64,000 bases of DNA, taken from DATBLE01 sp963764565. Its GTDB lineage: Bacteria; Actinomycetota; Thermoleophilia; Gaiellales; Gaiellaceae. Numbering within the stretch: the first letter of the stretch is position 1; every line of letters begins with the position of its first letter. Shown here one piece after another: positions 51,916 to 60,246 of this stretch. The stretch spans positions 124,001 to 188,000 of the forward strand of contig CAVXTD010000008.1 in NCBI GenBank assembly GCA_963764565.1, in the 5' to 3' direction. The position numbers were made by a program, and so were the translations under genes. Under the pieces are notes generated by a model, which saw only the letters and a list, made by a program, of their open reading frames with translations, made no database searches and was not told the origin of the DNA.

Positions 51916-53700
51916 TCAACTGTTGAGCCTTTCTCGTAGACGGCCGAGGGCCATGAGCGGGAAGTGGAGACGGTAGAGGTGGTAGCGGATCATGAAATCG
52001 GTCGGGAACCCTGTACCGGTGAACTGCGCCTCACTCCAGTCGCCGTTCGCCTCTTGCTCCGCGCAAAGATAGTCAGCGGCCTTCCGAGCCGACGCTCTCT
52101 GCGCTTCGCCTGCCGCGACGTAGCCTAGTAATGCCCAGGCCGTTTGTGAAGCGGTTGCTTCCCCCCGGCCTCTCATCGAGGTCTCGTGGTACGAGCGGAT
52201 GTCCTCGCCGAAGCCCCCACCGGGCTGCTGGACGGAGTCCAGCCAGCCCACGGCCTTGCGCATTGCCGGGTGAGCGGCCTCGACCCCGCAGGCCTCCAGA
52301 GCGGGCAGCACGGCACCCGTCCCGTAGACGTAGTTGACGCCCCAGCGGCCCCACCAGGATCCGTCCCACTGCTGCTCTCGGACGAGGTAGTCGAGTCCGC
52401 GCGCAACCGGCTCGGCGTAGCGCGGCTCCAGAGCAAGCGCCTCGAGCGCGTGCGCCGAGACGTCTTCGCTCGGAGGGTCGATCACGTAGCCGAAGTCGCA
52501 GAACGGCAGCTTGTACAGCCAGTAGCTCGAGTTGTCGGCGTCGAAGGCGCCCCAGCCGCCGTTCGCCGACTGCATCCCGACGATCCAGTCGAGCCCTCGC
52601 CGGACGGCGTCGTCGCCCATGCCGAGCTCGCGCAGAGCCAGCGCGACGACGGCGGTGTCGTCCACATCGGGATAGAGGTCGTTCTCGAACTCGAACGCCC
52701 ACCCGCCCGGCTCGAGCTCGGGGCGGCGGATCGACCAGTCGCCCTTGACCCGGACCTCTTCCGCCAGCAGCCACTCTCCCGCCTTGCGCAGCTGCGGATG
52801 GTCGGCGGCCACGCCTGCCTTGCGTAGTGCCAGTACCGCCAGGCCGGTGTCCCAGACGGGGGACTGACACGCCTCGGGCCGCAGCCGGTCGCCGTCCTCG
52901 ACGAGGAACGATCCCCAGCCCTCGACGGCGCGGCGGAGAGTCGCGTCCTCGAAGCCGCGGCCGAGGGCGGCGAGCATGACGATCGACCAGACCCAGGGCG
53001 GCTGGATCCCGCCCCAGGAGCCGTCGGCCTCCTGGCGCTCCTTGACCCATGCCTCCGCCGCCGCCAGGGCGCGGCGCCGGAGGCTAGAAGGGCGGGACGG
53101 CGCCTTCGTCTCGCCGGGCCGCGCTCCGATGTTTCGGAGATCGACGTCGGCGCGGCGGACGGGCCGGAGCGCCCACACGACCGAGAGGGGCACGACCGTC
53201 TGTCGCGCCCAGCAGGCGAAGTTGTAGATCGAGAACGGGGCGCTCGGCGGGAGCAGGATCATCTCGGGCGGGATCGGGACGATCCGCTGCCACGGCCAGT
53301 GCCCGAGCAGCGCCATGAAGCACTTCGTGAACACGCGGCTGCGGGGGATGCCCCCCTCCCGGCGGATGTAGTCGAGGGTCGCCGCGCCCGGGTCGACGCC
53401 GGCCATCTTCAGCGCGACGTACGACTCGATCGTGGTCGAGAGGTCGGCCGGCCCTTCCCACCAGTTCGACCACGTGCCGTCGTCGCGGCGGCGGGCGAGG
53501 ATGTCGTTGGCGAGGCGCCGGTCGGTGTCGGGGTCGCGGAGGCCGAGCACGTGCAGCCAGAAGAGGTGCTCGGCGATCATCGTCGCGTTCGACTCCAACT
53601 CGCCGACCCACCAGCCGTCCGGATGCTGGAGCTCGAGCAGACGGGCAGTCCCGCGGTCGACCGCGTGGTCGAGCTGCGTCAGCTCGTGAACGGCCGTCAT
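51916..53700 (-). CDS. shc: Squalene-hopene cyclase
   Basis: A 594-residue triterpene cyclase (HpnF). The acid motif DXDD is LYPDVDDTAVVALA at about residue 344. Several QW repeats are visible (DGSWGGIQPPWVWS, NGGWGAFDADNSSYWLY, QWDGSWWGRWGVNYVYGTGA, GGGFGEDIRSY). The N-terminal helix is ARLLELQHPDGWWVGELESN. It cyclises squalene to hopene/hopanol at the membrane surface. ATG 53700 is in an ATGA context. The same frame runs upstream into hpnE without a stop, probably owing to an indel in hpnE, so the cyclase start is inferred from family N-termini. Confidence 0.95.
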   Translation of the reverse strand: MTAVHELTQLDHAVDRGTARLLELQHPDGWWVGELESNATMIAEHLFWLHVLGLRDPDTDRRLANDILARRRDDGTWSNWWEGPADLSTTIESYVALKMAGVDPGAATLDYIRREGGIPRSRVFTKCFMALLGHWPWQRIVPIPPEMILLPPSAPFSIYNFACWARQTVVPLSVVWALRPVRRADVDLRNIGARPGETKAPSRPSSLRRRALAAAEAWVKERQEADGSWGGIQPPWVWSIVMLAALGRGFEDATLRRAVEGWGSFLVEDGDRLRPEACQSPVWDTGLAVLALRKAGVAADHPQLRKAGEWLLAEEVRVKGDWSIRRPELEPGGWAFEFENDLYPDVDDTAVVALALRELGMGDDAVRRGLDWIVGMQSANGGWGAFDADNSSYWLYKLPFCDFGYVIDPPSEDVSAHALEALALEPRYAEPVARGLDYLVREQQWDGSWWGRWGVNYVYGTGAVLPALEACGVEAAHPAMRKAVGWLDSVQQPGGGFGEDIRSYHETSMRGRGEATASQTAWALLGYVAAGEAQRASARKAADYLCAEQEANGDWSEAQFTGTGFPTDFMIRYHLYRLHFPLMALGRLRERLNS

Positions 53701-54910
53701 GTGGACTGCCGCCTCCGCCGCGGCGACGCCGCTCCGAACGGCGGCCTCCATCGTCGCGGGCCAGTCGGAGGCGACCCAGGCGCCGGCGAGGTAGACGTTC
53801 GGCCTCGAGGTCCGCATCGTCCACCGCAATGTACGTGTCCCGGGACGGGCGGCGAAGGTCGCACGCGGTTCGCGGCTCACCCGCGACCAGACGAGCTCCG
53901 CCCCGCCGAGCCGCTCGGTCAGCGCATCCGCCATCAGCTCGACGAGCCGTTGCCCGCGAACCTCGAGCAGGTCGGGGGCGCCGCTCGACACGACGGTCAG
54001 GTACTGGCCACCCCCCTTCGGTGGGTGGCTGGTGAGGGCACCTCGGTCGAAGACCCAGTGAGCCGGAGAGTCCAGCAACGCGGCCAGCGGATACCGCAGG
54101 ATCGGCCGGTCGAAGAGGAGGTGGACGCTGACGATCGGCGAGTCCTCGAGCGCCGGCGGCTCCTCGCCGAGCAAGCGCGCCGTCTCGGGTGGGGGCACCG
54201 CCAGGATCACGGCCTCCGCGTCGAGCTCGTCGAGGCTCCCGATTCGTGACTCCAGCCGGACGACGTCGCCGAGCGCCCGGCCGGCCGCGGCTCCGTGCAT
54301 CTCCCCGAGCGGCTCTGTCGGAAGGAGCAGATCGCCTGCCCGCCGGCCGCCGAGCAGCGCCGTCTGGACCGTGAAGATCCCGTAGTCGGCTCCCGCCTCC
54401 TCGCAGGGCAGGTTCAGCGCCGGCCGGATGAAGACGTCCCAGAACCGGTCGATCTCCTGCTGCCGCTGCCCGCGGGCCCGCAGCAGGTCCGCAAACGCCG
54501 TGTCCGAATGGTCGGAAGGGGTCAGACCCCTTAACAAAAGGGCCGTGCGCGCAACGCGGATTCGGGACGCGACCGGAAGGTGCGAGTACGCGAGCAGCCG
54601 CAGGCCCGGCGCGACCGTCGCGACGCGGCCACGCTCGTCGATCACCGGCAGCCGGAGAGGCTCGCGCCGTAGGGCGCCGGCCTTGCCGATCCTGCGCGAT
54701 GAACCGCTGGTACGCCTCGAAGCACCCGAGCGCGATGTGCTGGCCGTTGTCCGGCGGCGGCGGCGGGTCGCCTTCGCGCTCCGGCAACGTCTGGACGGCT
54801 CCGCCAAGGGTCGGGCGCGCCTCGTGCAGGACGACTTCGTGACCCCGGTCGACGAGCTCCAGCGCCGCCGCCAGCCCGGCAAGGCCGCCTCCGACGACCG
54901 CGACCCTCAC
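53697..54910 (-). CDS. hpnE: Hydroxysqualene dehydroxylase HpnE, frameshifted
   Basis: An FAD-dependent amine-oxidase-fold enzyme of about 404 residues converting hydroxysqualene to squalene. The FAD motif is VAVVGGGLAGLAAALELVDR with LHEARPTLGGAVQTLP. NGQHIALGCFEAYQRF precedes a frame change at 54696-54702, after which RIGKAGALRREPLRLPVIDE continues. Later blocks are FIRPALNLPCEEAGADYGIF and VYLAGAWVASDWPATMEAAV. The present frame lacks a stop and fuses with shc; an ATGA at the shc start suggests the true hpnE stop is TGA 53697-53699. GTG 54910 overlaps hpnD (GTGA). Confidence 0.88.
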
Positions 54911-55728
54911 GGGAGGAAGCTCGCGCCGACGATCCGCAGCTTGGTCAAGGGCGACAGTCGTGGCGGTCCGCCGAACACGTCGAAGCCGCTCTTCTCGATC
55001 CGCTCCAGCGTCGCGCGGTACAGGCCCGCGAACGTTCCCACGCACGCGGCGCTCCGCCGGTCGAGGTGGTCGAGCAGGTTGAGGCCTTCCGCGAGGTAGC
55101 CTCGCGCGCGGGCGGCCTGGTACGCCATCAGTGCCTGCCAGGCGGACGTCAGCCTCCCTTCGGCGATGTCCCGCTCCGAGACGCCGAAGGAGGCCAGCTC
55201 GTCCTGGGGCAGGTAGACGCGCCCGAGCCGCCAGTCCTCGCTCACGTCGCGCATCACGTTGATCAGCTGGAGTGCGATCCCGAGTGCCTCCGCCCGCTGC
55301 GGTTGGTCGGCTCCGTAGACCCCTATGCACGCGATGCCCACTGCGCCGGCGACGTGCGCGCAGTAGTCGCGCAGCTCGTCGAAGGTCGCGTAGCGATCGC
55401 CGTCGAGGTCCATCAGCCCCCCGTCGACGAAGTCGTGCAGCGCCTGGGTCGAGATCGGGAAGCGCCCTCGCGCGTCGGCGAGCGCCACCCACATCGCCGC
55501 GTCGCCCGGCGGCCCGTCGAGGAGCCGGTGCAGATCCTCCAGGCGCGCACGCTTGCTCTCGGGCGCGTCGTCTCCGTCGGCGATGTCGTCGACCTCGCGG
55601 GCGAACGCGTAGATTGCCGCGATCGCGCGCCGCTTGGCCTTCGGGAGCACCATGATCCCGTAGGCGAAGTTGCGCGCGCGGGCGCGCGTGAGCTGCTCGA
55701 CCTCCCTGTACGCCTCCTCCACCTTCAC
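54907..55728 (-). CDS. hpnD: Presqualene diphosphate synthase HpnD
   Basis: A 273-residue trans-isoprenyl diphosphate synthase-like enzyme joining two farnesyl diphosphates into presqualene diphosphate. The first Asp-rich motif is FAREVDDIADGDDAPESKRA and the second is QLINVMRDVSEDWRLGRVYL. NFAYGIMVLPKAKRRAIAAI and LRDYCAHVAGAVGIACIGVY complete the squalene/phytoene synthase signature. GTG 55728 overlaps the hpnC stop (GTGA) and the gene overlaps hpnE downstream, so all three squalene genes are translationally coupled. Confidence 0.95.
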   Translation of the reverse strand: MKVEEAYREVEQLTRARARNFAYGIMVLPKAKRRAIAAIYAFAREVDDIADGDDAPESKRARLEDLHRLLDGPPGDAAMWVALADARGRFPISTQALHDFVDGGLMDLDGDRYATFDELRDYCAHVAGAVGIACIGVYGADQPQRAEALGIALQLINVMRDVSEDWRLGRVYLPQDELASFGVSERDIAEGRLTSAWQALMAYQAARARGYLAEGLNLLDHLDRRSAACVGTFAGLYRATLERIEKSGFDVFGGPPRLSPLTKLRIVGASFLP

Positions 55729-56522
55729 CGGCGCAGCGCCTCCCTCGCCAGGCGCAGCCGCGACGGGCGCGGCCGCCGCGTGAAGATGTCCCACCCGGCG
55801 TCCTCGAGCGCCGCCAGCGCCGCCAGGCCGCCGCGCGCGAACAGCCCGACGCCGCGGCCGACGCGCCCGCCGATCCGCGCGCGCAGCTCCTCGCCGGCCG
55901 CGAGCAGGTTGCGCGCCCGCTCCGCCTCGAAGCGAAGCAGGCGGGTGAGCGGCTCGTTCGGGGCGTCGAGTGTCGTGACCTCGAACCGGCGGCGGTCCTC
56001 CGCCGGAAGGTAGATGCGTCCGAGGGCCAGGTCGCGCGGCACGTCCTGGAGGAAGTTGACCAGCTGGAGCCCGGTGCAGACGTCGTCCGAAGCGCGAACC
56101 AGCCGTTCGTCCCGATCGAGACGGAGCAGCCCGAGGACGAGCCGGCCGACCGGGTCGGCTGAGTGGTCGCAGTACCACTCGACCTCGTCCCACGTTGCGT
56201 ACTCCGTCTTGCTCTGGTCGATCCGGTTGCACTCGATCAGGCGCAGGAACGGCTCGCGTGGAAGGTCGAACTCGCGGATCGTCGGCTGGAGCTGCCGCAT
56301 CACCGGCCAGGCCGGCTCGCCGCCGTAGCAGGCTTCGAGCTCCCGCTCGAGCTCGTCGAGGAGGGCAAGGCGGTCGCCTTCGGCCTCGTCTCCCAGGATG
56401 TCCACGAGACGCGCAAAGCCGTAGACCGCGCGCAGGTGCGGACGCAGGGCGCGCGGGAAGAGCAGGGACGCAATCGGGAAGTTCTCGGTCCGCGCTCGGG
56501 CGGCGACGTGCGCGGTTTCCAC
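55725..56522 (-). CDS. hpnC: Hydroxysqualene synthase HpnC
   Basis: A 265-residue squalene/phytoene synthase paralogue that hydrolyses presqualene diphosphate to hydroxysqualene. Motif 1 is YGFARLVDILGDEAEGDRLA, with fewer Asp residues than HpnD, and motif 2 is QLVNFLQDVPRDLALGRIYL. The N-terminus ARARTENFPIASLLFPRALR is typical of HpnC. GTG 56522 is chosen because the upstream open frame is antisense to the dehydrogenase. It is the first gene of the hopanoid operon, so the promoter should lie in 56523-56597. Confidence 0.94.
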   Translation of the reverse strand: METAHVAARARTENFPIASLLFPRALRPHLRAVYGFARLVDILGDEAEGDRLALLDELERELEACYGGEPAWPVMRQLQPTIREFDLPREPFLRLIECNRIDQSKTEYATWDEVEWYCDHSADPVGRLVLGLLRLDRDERLVRASDDVCTGLQLVNFLQDVPRDLALGRIYLPAEDRRRFEVTTLDAPNEPLTRLLRFEAERARNLLAAGEELRARIGGRVGRGVGLFARGGLAALAALEDAGWDIFTRRPRPSRLRLAREALRR

Positions 56523-56597
56523 CGCTCTACGATGGCGCAGGCCGCCGGGCGGCGTCAAACCGCGACCCGGCTTGCACGGTGTGTGACTCTTCAGCCG

Positions 56598-57555
56598 ATG
56601 AAGGCGATGATGCTCGACGCGCCTGGGCAGCGGGTTGCGCGCGGCGGAGGTACCCGACCCCGCGCCGGGCCCGGGGCAGGTGCTCCTGGAGGTGAGCACG
56701 TGCGGCGTCTGCCGCACCGACCTGCACGTGATCGACGGCGAGCTGCCGGACGCGAAGCTCCCGCTCGTCCCGGGCCACCAGATCGTCGGTCGCACCGAAG
56801 ACGGGCGGCGGCTCGGCGTCCCGTGGCTCGGCTGGACCTGCGGAGAGTGCCGGTACTGCCGAAGCGGCCGCGAGAACCTCTGCGACCAGGCCCGGTTCAC
56901 CGGCTACCACCTCGACGGTGGCTACGCCGAACGCGCCGTCGCCGACGAGCGCTTCTGCTTCGAGCTCCCCGAGGACTACCCGGACCTCGAGGTGGCGCCG
57001 CTCCTCTGCGCCGGTCTGATCGGCTACCGGTCATTGCGAATGGCCGGCGACGCCGAGCGGCTCGGGCTCTACGGCTTCGGCGCCTCGGCTCACATCGTCG
57101 CCCAGGTGGCGCGCCACGAGGGCCGCCGCGTCTTCGCCTTCACGAAGACCGGTGACGAAGACGGTCAGACCTTTGCGCGAGAGCTCGGCGCCGAGTGGGC
57201 CGGCGGTTCGGACGAGCGCCCACCCGAGGAGCTCGACGCCGCAATCCTGTTCGCCCCGGCCGGCGAGCTGGTTCCCGCCGCGCTCGCAGCAGTTGGCAAG
57301 GGCGGCGTCGTCGTCTGCGCCGGGATCCACATGAGCGACATCCCCTCCTTCCCGTACGAGCTCCTCTGGGGCGAGCGCGCCGTGCGCTCGGTGGCGAACC
57401 TGACCCGGGCGGACGGCGAGGAGTTCCTCGCGCTCGCGCCGCGGGTGCCTGTCCGGGTACAGGTAGAGGCGTTTCCGCTCGCCGAGGCGAACGAGGCGCT
57501 CGAACGGCTGCGCGCCGGCCGCCTGCGCGGTGCGGCGGTGCTGACGATCGGCTGA
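56598..57555 (+). CDS. Zinc-dependent alcohol dehydrogenase, one frameshift
   Basis: A medium-chain dehydrogenase of about 318 residues. Catalytic zinc ligands are in STCGVCRTDLHVIDGELP and LVPGHQIVGRTE. The four structural-zinc Cys are in LGWTCGECRYCRSGRENLCD. The Rossmann domain is LGLYGFGASAHIVAQVARHE. The first ten residues (MKAMMLDAPG) are one frame off from LRAAEVPDPAPGPGQVLLEV, with a shift near 56630 (run of G). The group includes AdhP-like ethanol dehydrogenases. It is divergent from hpnC, 75 bp away, and could share its control region. Confidence 0.88.
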
Positions 57556-57567
57556 TCGCGCCGGCAG

Positions 57568-58062
57568 TCAGCGGCACGCGGGCGCGTTCAGCGCCACGTA
57601 GGCGGCCGCCGTGCCCCGGCCGAGCGCGACCGTTCCGATGCGAGGCCCCCCGCCGGTGGTAAAGACGAGGTTCCCGAGCCGGTAGGCGATCGTCTTGCCG
57701 TTCTGCTTGAAGGGAACGAGCCGGGAACCGTAGGCGGCTCTCAGTGCCCCTACCGTCGAGCACGGCCCGACTTGCTCGTCGGTCCGGAGGGTCTTGTTCC
57801 AGGTGGTGACGACTGCGACGCCCTTCGTCCCCGAGCGGAAGTACACCTCGACCTTCAGGCGCTGCGAAACGAGCCGCTCGTATCCGTCCTCGAGCCGGTC
57901 GACCCGGACGGGCTTGCCGAGGAACGTCCGCGCTTTGGCCTTCGAGATCCCCAGCGTGATCCCGGCGATGTAGTTCGGGGTGATGTCGATCGCCTTCTGA
58001 GCCGACGCGATCGGCGCCGCGGCGAGAAACGCGAAGACGAGCGCGGTTGCGACGCGGCGCAT
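57568..58062 (-). CDS. Exported protein of unknown function
   Basis: A 164-residue secreted protein: signal RRVATALVFAFLAAAPIASA and then a beta-rich domain with IAGITLGISKAKARTFLGKP, VEVYFRSGTKGVAVVTTWNK, GALRAAYGSRLVPFKQNGK and YRLGNLVFTTGGGPRIGTVA. The pattern (LGxSKxxVxxxLG followed by short strands) resembles a SmpA/BamE- or lectin-like fold often seen in exported actinobacterial proteins, but I cannot name the family. Two Cys could form a disulfide. Confidence 0.6.
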   Translation of the reverse strand: MRRVATALVFAFLAAAPIASAQKAIDITPNYIAGITLGISKAKARTFLGKPVRVDRLEDGYERLVSQRLKVEVYFRSGTKGVAVVTTWNKTLRTDEQVGPCSTVGALRAAYGSRLVPFKQNGKTIAYRLGNLVFTTGGGPRIGTVALGRGTAAAYVALNAPACR

Positions 58063-58146
58063 GCCGCGGGCCGAGCCTACTCCTCCGGCCGGCCTGTCGA
58101 CTCAGCTCGCACGCGTGCGCTGGGGCTGAGCGGCGCTTGCGCGCTC

Positions 58147-59010
58147 CTACTTCCGCAGGCGTTCCGAGCGCAGGAGCTCGAGCACGGTCGCGCCGACCTT
58201 GGTCAGGTTCGTGCGGGAGACCTGGCTGAGGTCGTCGCAGACCTTCTGCCAGCAGGGGTAGTCGAAGTCGATCAGGTCGATCGCCGCGACCGAGGCTCGG
58301 AGAAACGGCGTGTGGTCGTCGAGCACGATGCCCTGAAGGCCCGCCGGGAAGAGCGCGAGCGTGCCGCTGCGCGACGCGGCTGAACGGAGACGTGCCCATA
58401 GCCGCGGGTCGGAGCCGGCGTCCAGGCGGAGCTGGAGCGTGTGCAGGGCGATGAAGTCGAGGACGATCACCTCGCGGATCTCCCGCGCATGCGCCGCTGC
58501 GTACGCGCGGCTCCCCCGAAGGCCCTCGGAGTAGAAGTCGGAGTAGCCGGTCGGCGCCTCCTCGCCGTCGAACAGCACGAACCGAACTGCCGCCTGACCC
58601 GGCACGGGCCGATCGGTCTTCATCGCCCGCGCGAGCGCGATCACGGCGCCGACGCCGGTCGCGCTGTTGTTTGCGCCCAGGTAGCCCGGCACGTCGGTCG
58701 TGTCGTAGTGCGCCGCCACGACGACCGCCGGCTTGCGTCCCGGCAGCTCGCCGACGATGTTCCGCAAGCCGCCGGGCACCTGCTCGAACCGGCCGTTCGG
58801 AAGCAGCTTGACGAGACGCTCGGCGACGGCCCGCTGCGCCGCCGAGCCGGCCGGCCTCGGGCCGAACGAGACCTGGAGCTTCGTCAGCTCGTAGGCGTAG
58901 CGCCCGTCGAAGTGCGCACCCGGCTTGAGCGGGGAGGACGACGCCCCGCCCGCGCCGGCCGCGACCAGTGCGGCGACGAGCAGACCCGCGATTACTCGGC
59001 TCGGTTTCAA
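58147..59010 (-). CDS. Exported M28 family peptidase (glutaminyl cyclase-like)
   Basis: A 287-residue secreted enzyme. Signal VIAGLLVAALVAAGAGGASS. Zinc and catalytic motifs are VVVAAHYDTTDVPGYLGANN (His, with Asn in the usual Asp position), VRFVLFDGEEAPTGY (both Glu), VIVLDFIALH and GIVLDDHTPFLRA with the last His. WQKVCDDLSQVSRTNLTKVG near the end matches glutaminyl-peptide cyclotransferase-like M28 proteins. It could cyclise N-terminal Gln or remove amino acids from exported peptides. It is complete and uses ATG at 59010. Confidence 0.88.
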   Translation of the reverse strand: MKPSRVIAGLLVAALVAAGAGGASSSPLKPGAHFDGRYAYELTKLQVSFGPRPAGSAAQRAVAERLVKLLPNGRFEQVPGGLRNIVGELPGRKPAVVVAAHYDTTDVPGYLGANNSATGVGAVIALARAMKTDRPVPGQAAVRFVLFDGEEAPTGYSDFYSEGLRGSRAYAAAHAREIREVIVLDFIALHTLQLRLDAGSDPRLWARLRSAASRSGTLALFPAGLQGIVLDDHTPFLRASVAAIDLIDFDYPCWQKVCDDLSQVSRTNLTKVGATVLELLRSERLRK

Positions 59011-59168
59011 ACCCGCGCCCGGCCTCGAATCCCAGACCCCTTCATCTTCGGCAGCTTAGGCGCGACCTGTTCCGCGCCGCTGAAATCGCATACCCGCTGG
59101 CATGCTCCAGTAGCCGGTGGTGTCGGCTGGATCTGCCGAGCCGATGCGAACGGCGGCGAGGGCGGGCC

Positions 59169-59567
59169 CGAGCTGTTGTCTTCGTCGACGAGGTCGAGGA
59201 CATTGCGTCGATCCGTCATGAGGAGCGCCGCGTCAGCCCGAACATCACGAACGAGTTCCTGAAGCAGATCCCGCCGAACGACGAGGCGCGGGCGGCGATC
59301 TGGGCCCGCTACGTCGGCGAGATCACCGACGAGCCGGTCGACGTCGGAGTTCTGGTCGAGGCGAGCCCGCTGTTCACGCCGGCCGATATCGAGTGGGCGG
59401 CACGGAAGGCTGCGCAGCGCGCATTCGAGCGTGAGCATTTCGCCGGCCACGGCTCCCGCGCGACGACGGACGACTTCCTCGCGGCGATCGCCGACACCCG
59501 GGCGACCCTGACACCCGCGATGGTCGAGGAGTTCGTTGCCGACACGGAGCGCTTCTCGCGGGCGTAA
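59169..59567 (+). pseudogene. AAA+ ATPase remnant (CDC48/FtsH-like), truncated and internally deleted
   Basis: The plus strand reads ARAVVFVDEVEDIASIRHEE (Walker B and start of the sensor region) and then ITNEFLKQI joined directly to PPNDEARAAIWARYVGEITD, which is past the arginine finger. About 25-30 residues of the AAA core are missing, and there is no Walker A upstream. The C-terminal helical lid FTPADIEWAARKAAQRAFER and the tail TPAMVEEFVADTERFSRA are well preserved. It cannot hydrolyse ATP as it stands. The stop TAA at 59567 is followed by the convergent REC gene. Confidence 0.7.
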
Positions 59568-59632
59568 CCGTTCAGTCGACCGTTCGAACGATCTTCCAGA
59601 CCCGCCCCCGCTCGAACGATCTCCGCTCGAGG
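59503..59632. repeat. Duplicated segment, copy A
   Basis: About 130 bp covering the last codons of the AAA remnant and the 3' end of the convergent REC gene recur at 60247-60385 with roughly 80 percent identity by eye. Shared landmarks are GCGATGGTCGAGGAGTTCGT, CGCTTCTCGCGGGCGT and TCGACCG-GAAC-type spacer sequence. Direct repeats therefore flank the REC gene. Confidence 0.7.
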
Positions 59633-60096
59633 TCGACGGCCCACTCCTCGGGGTAGCCGAGGACGCCGAGGACGTGCGTGAAGGCGTGCAGCGACTCCTT
59701 GCGGGCGGCACGTCCTGCGTGATGGCGGTGAATGGCAAGCGCGTCGTGCAGGGCACCGATCACCTGCGCTTCGTCGAAGGGCTTGGTGACGTACGAGGTG
59801 GCACCGGCGCCGATCGCCTCTTCGGCGAGCCTGTTCGAGCGGCCGGTGAGGGCGACGATCGGGACCGCCCGCTCGGCGAGGATGAGGCGAGTGGCCTCGA
59901 TTCCGTCGAGACCCGGGAGACCGAGGTCGAGCAGGATCAGGTCGGGCTCGTGCTTGCGTGCGAACTCGACGGCCTCGATTCCGTCCTTGGCGTCGGCGCA
60001 GACCGAGAAGCCGGCGTCCTCGAGCACGAGGCGGAGGTCGGCTCGGGTGATCGGATCGTCCTCCACGGTCAGGACGGATGCGGGGACTTGCGGCAT
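59572..60096 (-). CDS. Single-receiver response regulator protein
   Basis: A 174-residue protein with one REC domain (residues 6-125): SVLTVEDDPITRADLRLVLE, the phospho-acceptor Asp in DLILLDLGLPGLDGIEATRL, VPIVALTGRSN and SYVTKPFDEAQ. The C-terminal 45 residues (RHHAGRAARKESLHAFTHVL, then YPEEWAVDLERRSFE) are not a DNA-binding domain and lack the ANTAR signature. The start is fixed by AAGGAG 7 nt before ATG 60096. It has no kinase partner nearby. A structured leader with a terminator lies just upstream. Confidence 0.85.
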   Translation of the reverse strand: MPQVPASVLTVEDDPITRADLRLVLEDAGFSVCADAKDGIEAVEFARKHEPDLILLDLGLPGLDGIEATRLILAERAVPIVALTGRSNRLAEEAIGAGATSYVTKPFDEAQVIGALHDALAIHRHHAGRAARKESLHAFTHVLGVLGYPEEWAVDLERRSFERGRVWKIVRTVD

Positions 60097-60123
60097 GTCG
60101 TTTCTCCTTTGTCGTCAGGGCAC

Positions 60124-60158
60124 AAAAAAAGGCCGCGGGCCTCGATCGCCCACGGCCT
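60124..60158 (-). terminator. Intrinsic terminator in front of the REC gene
   Basis: On the minus strand an 11-bp stem (AGGCCG-T-GGGC against GCCC-C-CGGCCT, one mismatch, 7-nt loop) is followed directly by seven T residues at 60130-60124. It ends 28 nt upstream of the REC ATG, so RNA entering from the right would stop before the gene unless the hairpin is overridden. Confidence 0.75.
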
Positions 60159-60209
60159 CACAGCCTGTACCGGTCGCCGTCGTCGGCGACCCGCGTTCGA
60201 GTTCAGGCT
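60124..60209 (-). ncRNA. Structured RNA leader or small RNA ending in the terminator
   Basis: The minus-strand RNA upstream of the REC gene folds into an outer stem AGCCTG/CAGGCT (60204-60209 with 60162-60167), an inner 7-bp hairpin GGTCGCC/GGCGACC (60185-60191 with 60172-60178) and then the terminator. Only three bases separate the outer stem from the terminator stem. This is the layout of a terminator-based riboswitch or of a short independent RNA of about 90 nt. It does not match a riboswitch consensus I know. The element is inferred from pairing only. Confidence 0.45.
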
Positions 60210-60246
60210 AGCAGGAGAGGATCAGTCGGTCTCGGTTCGCGGCCGC

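Noticed and set aside
60124..60209. Cyclic-di-GMP or other known riboswitch
   Set aside because: None of the consensus cores I can recall (for example the GEMM tetraloop/receptor pattern) is visible in the stems. It was kept only as an unnamed structured leader.
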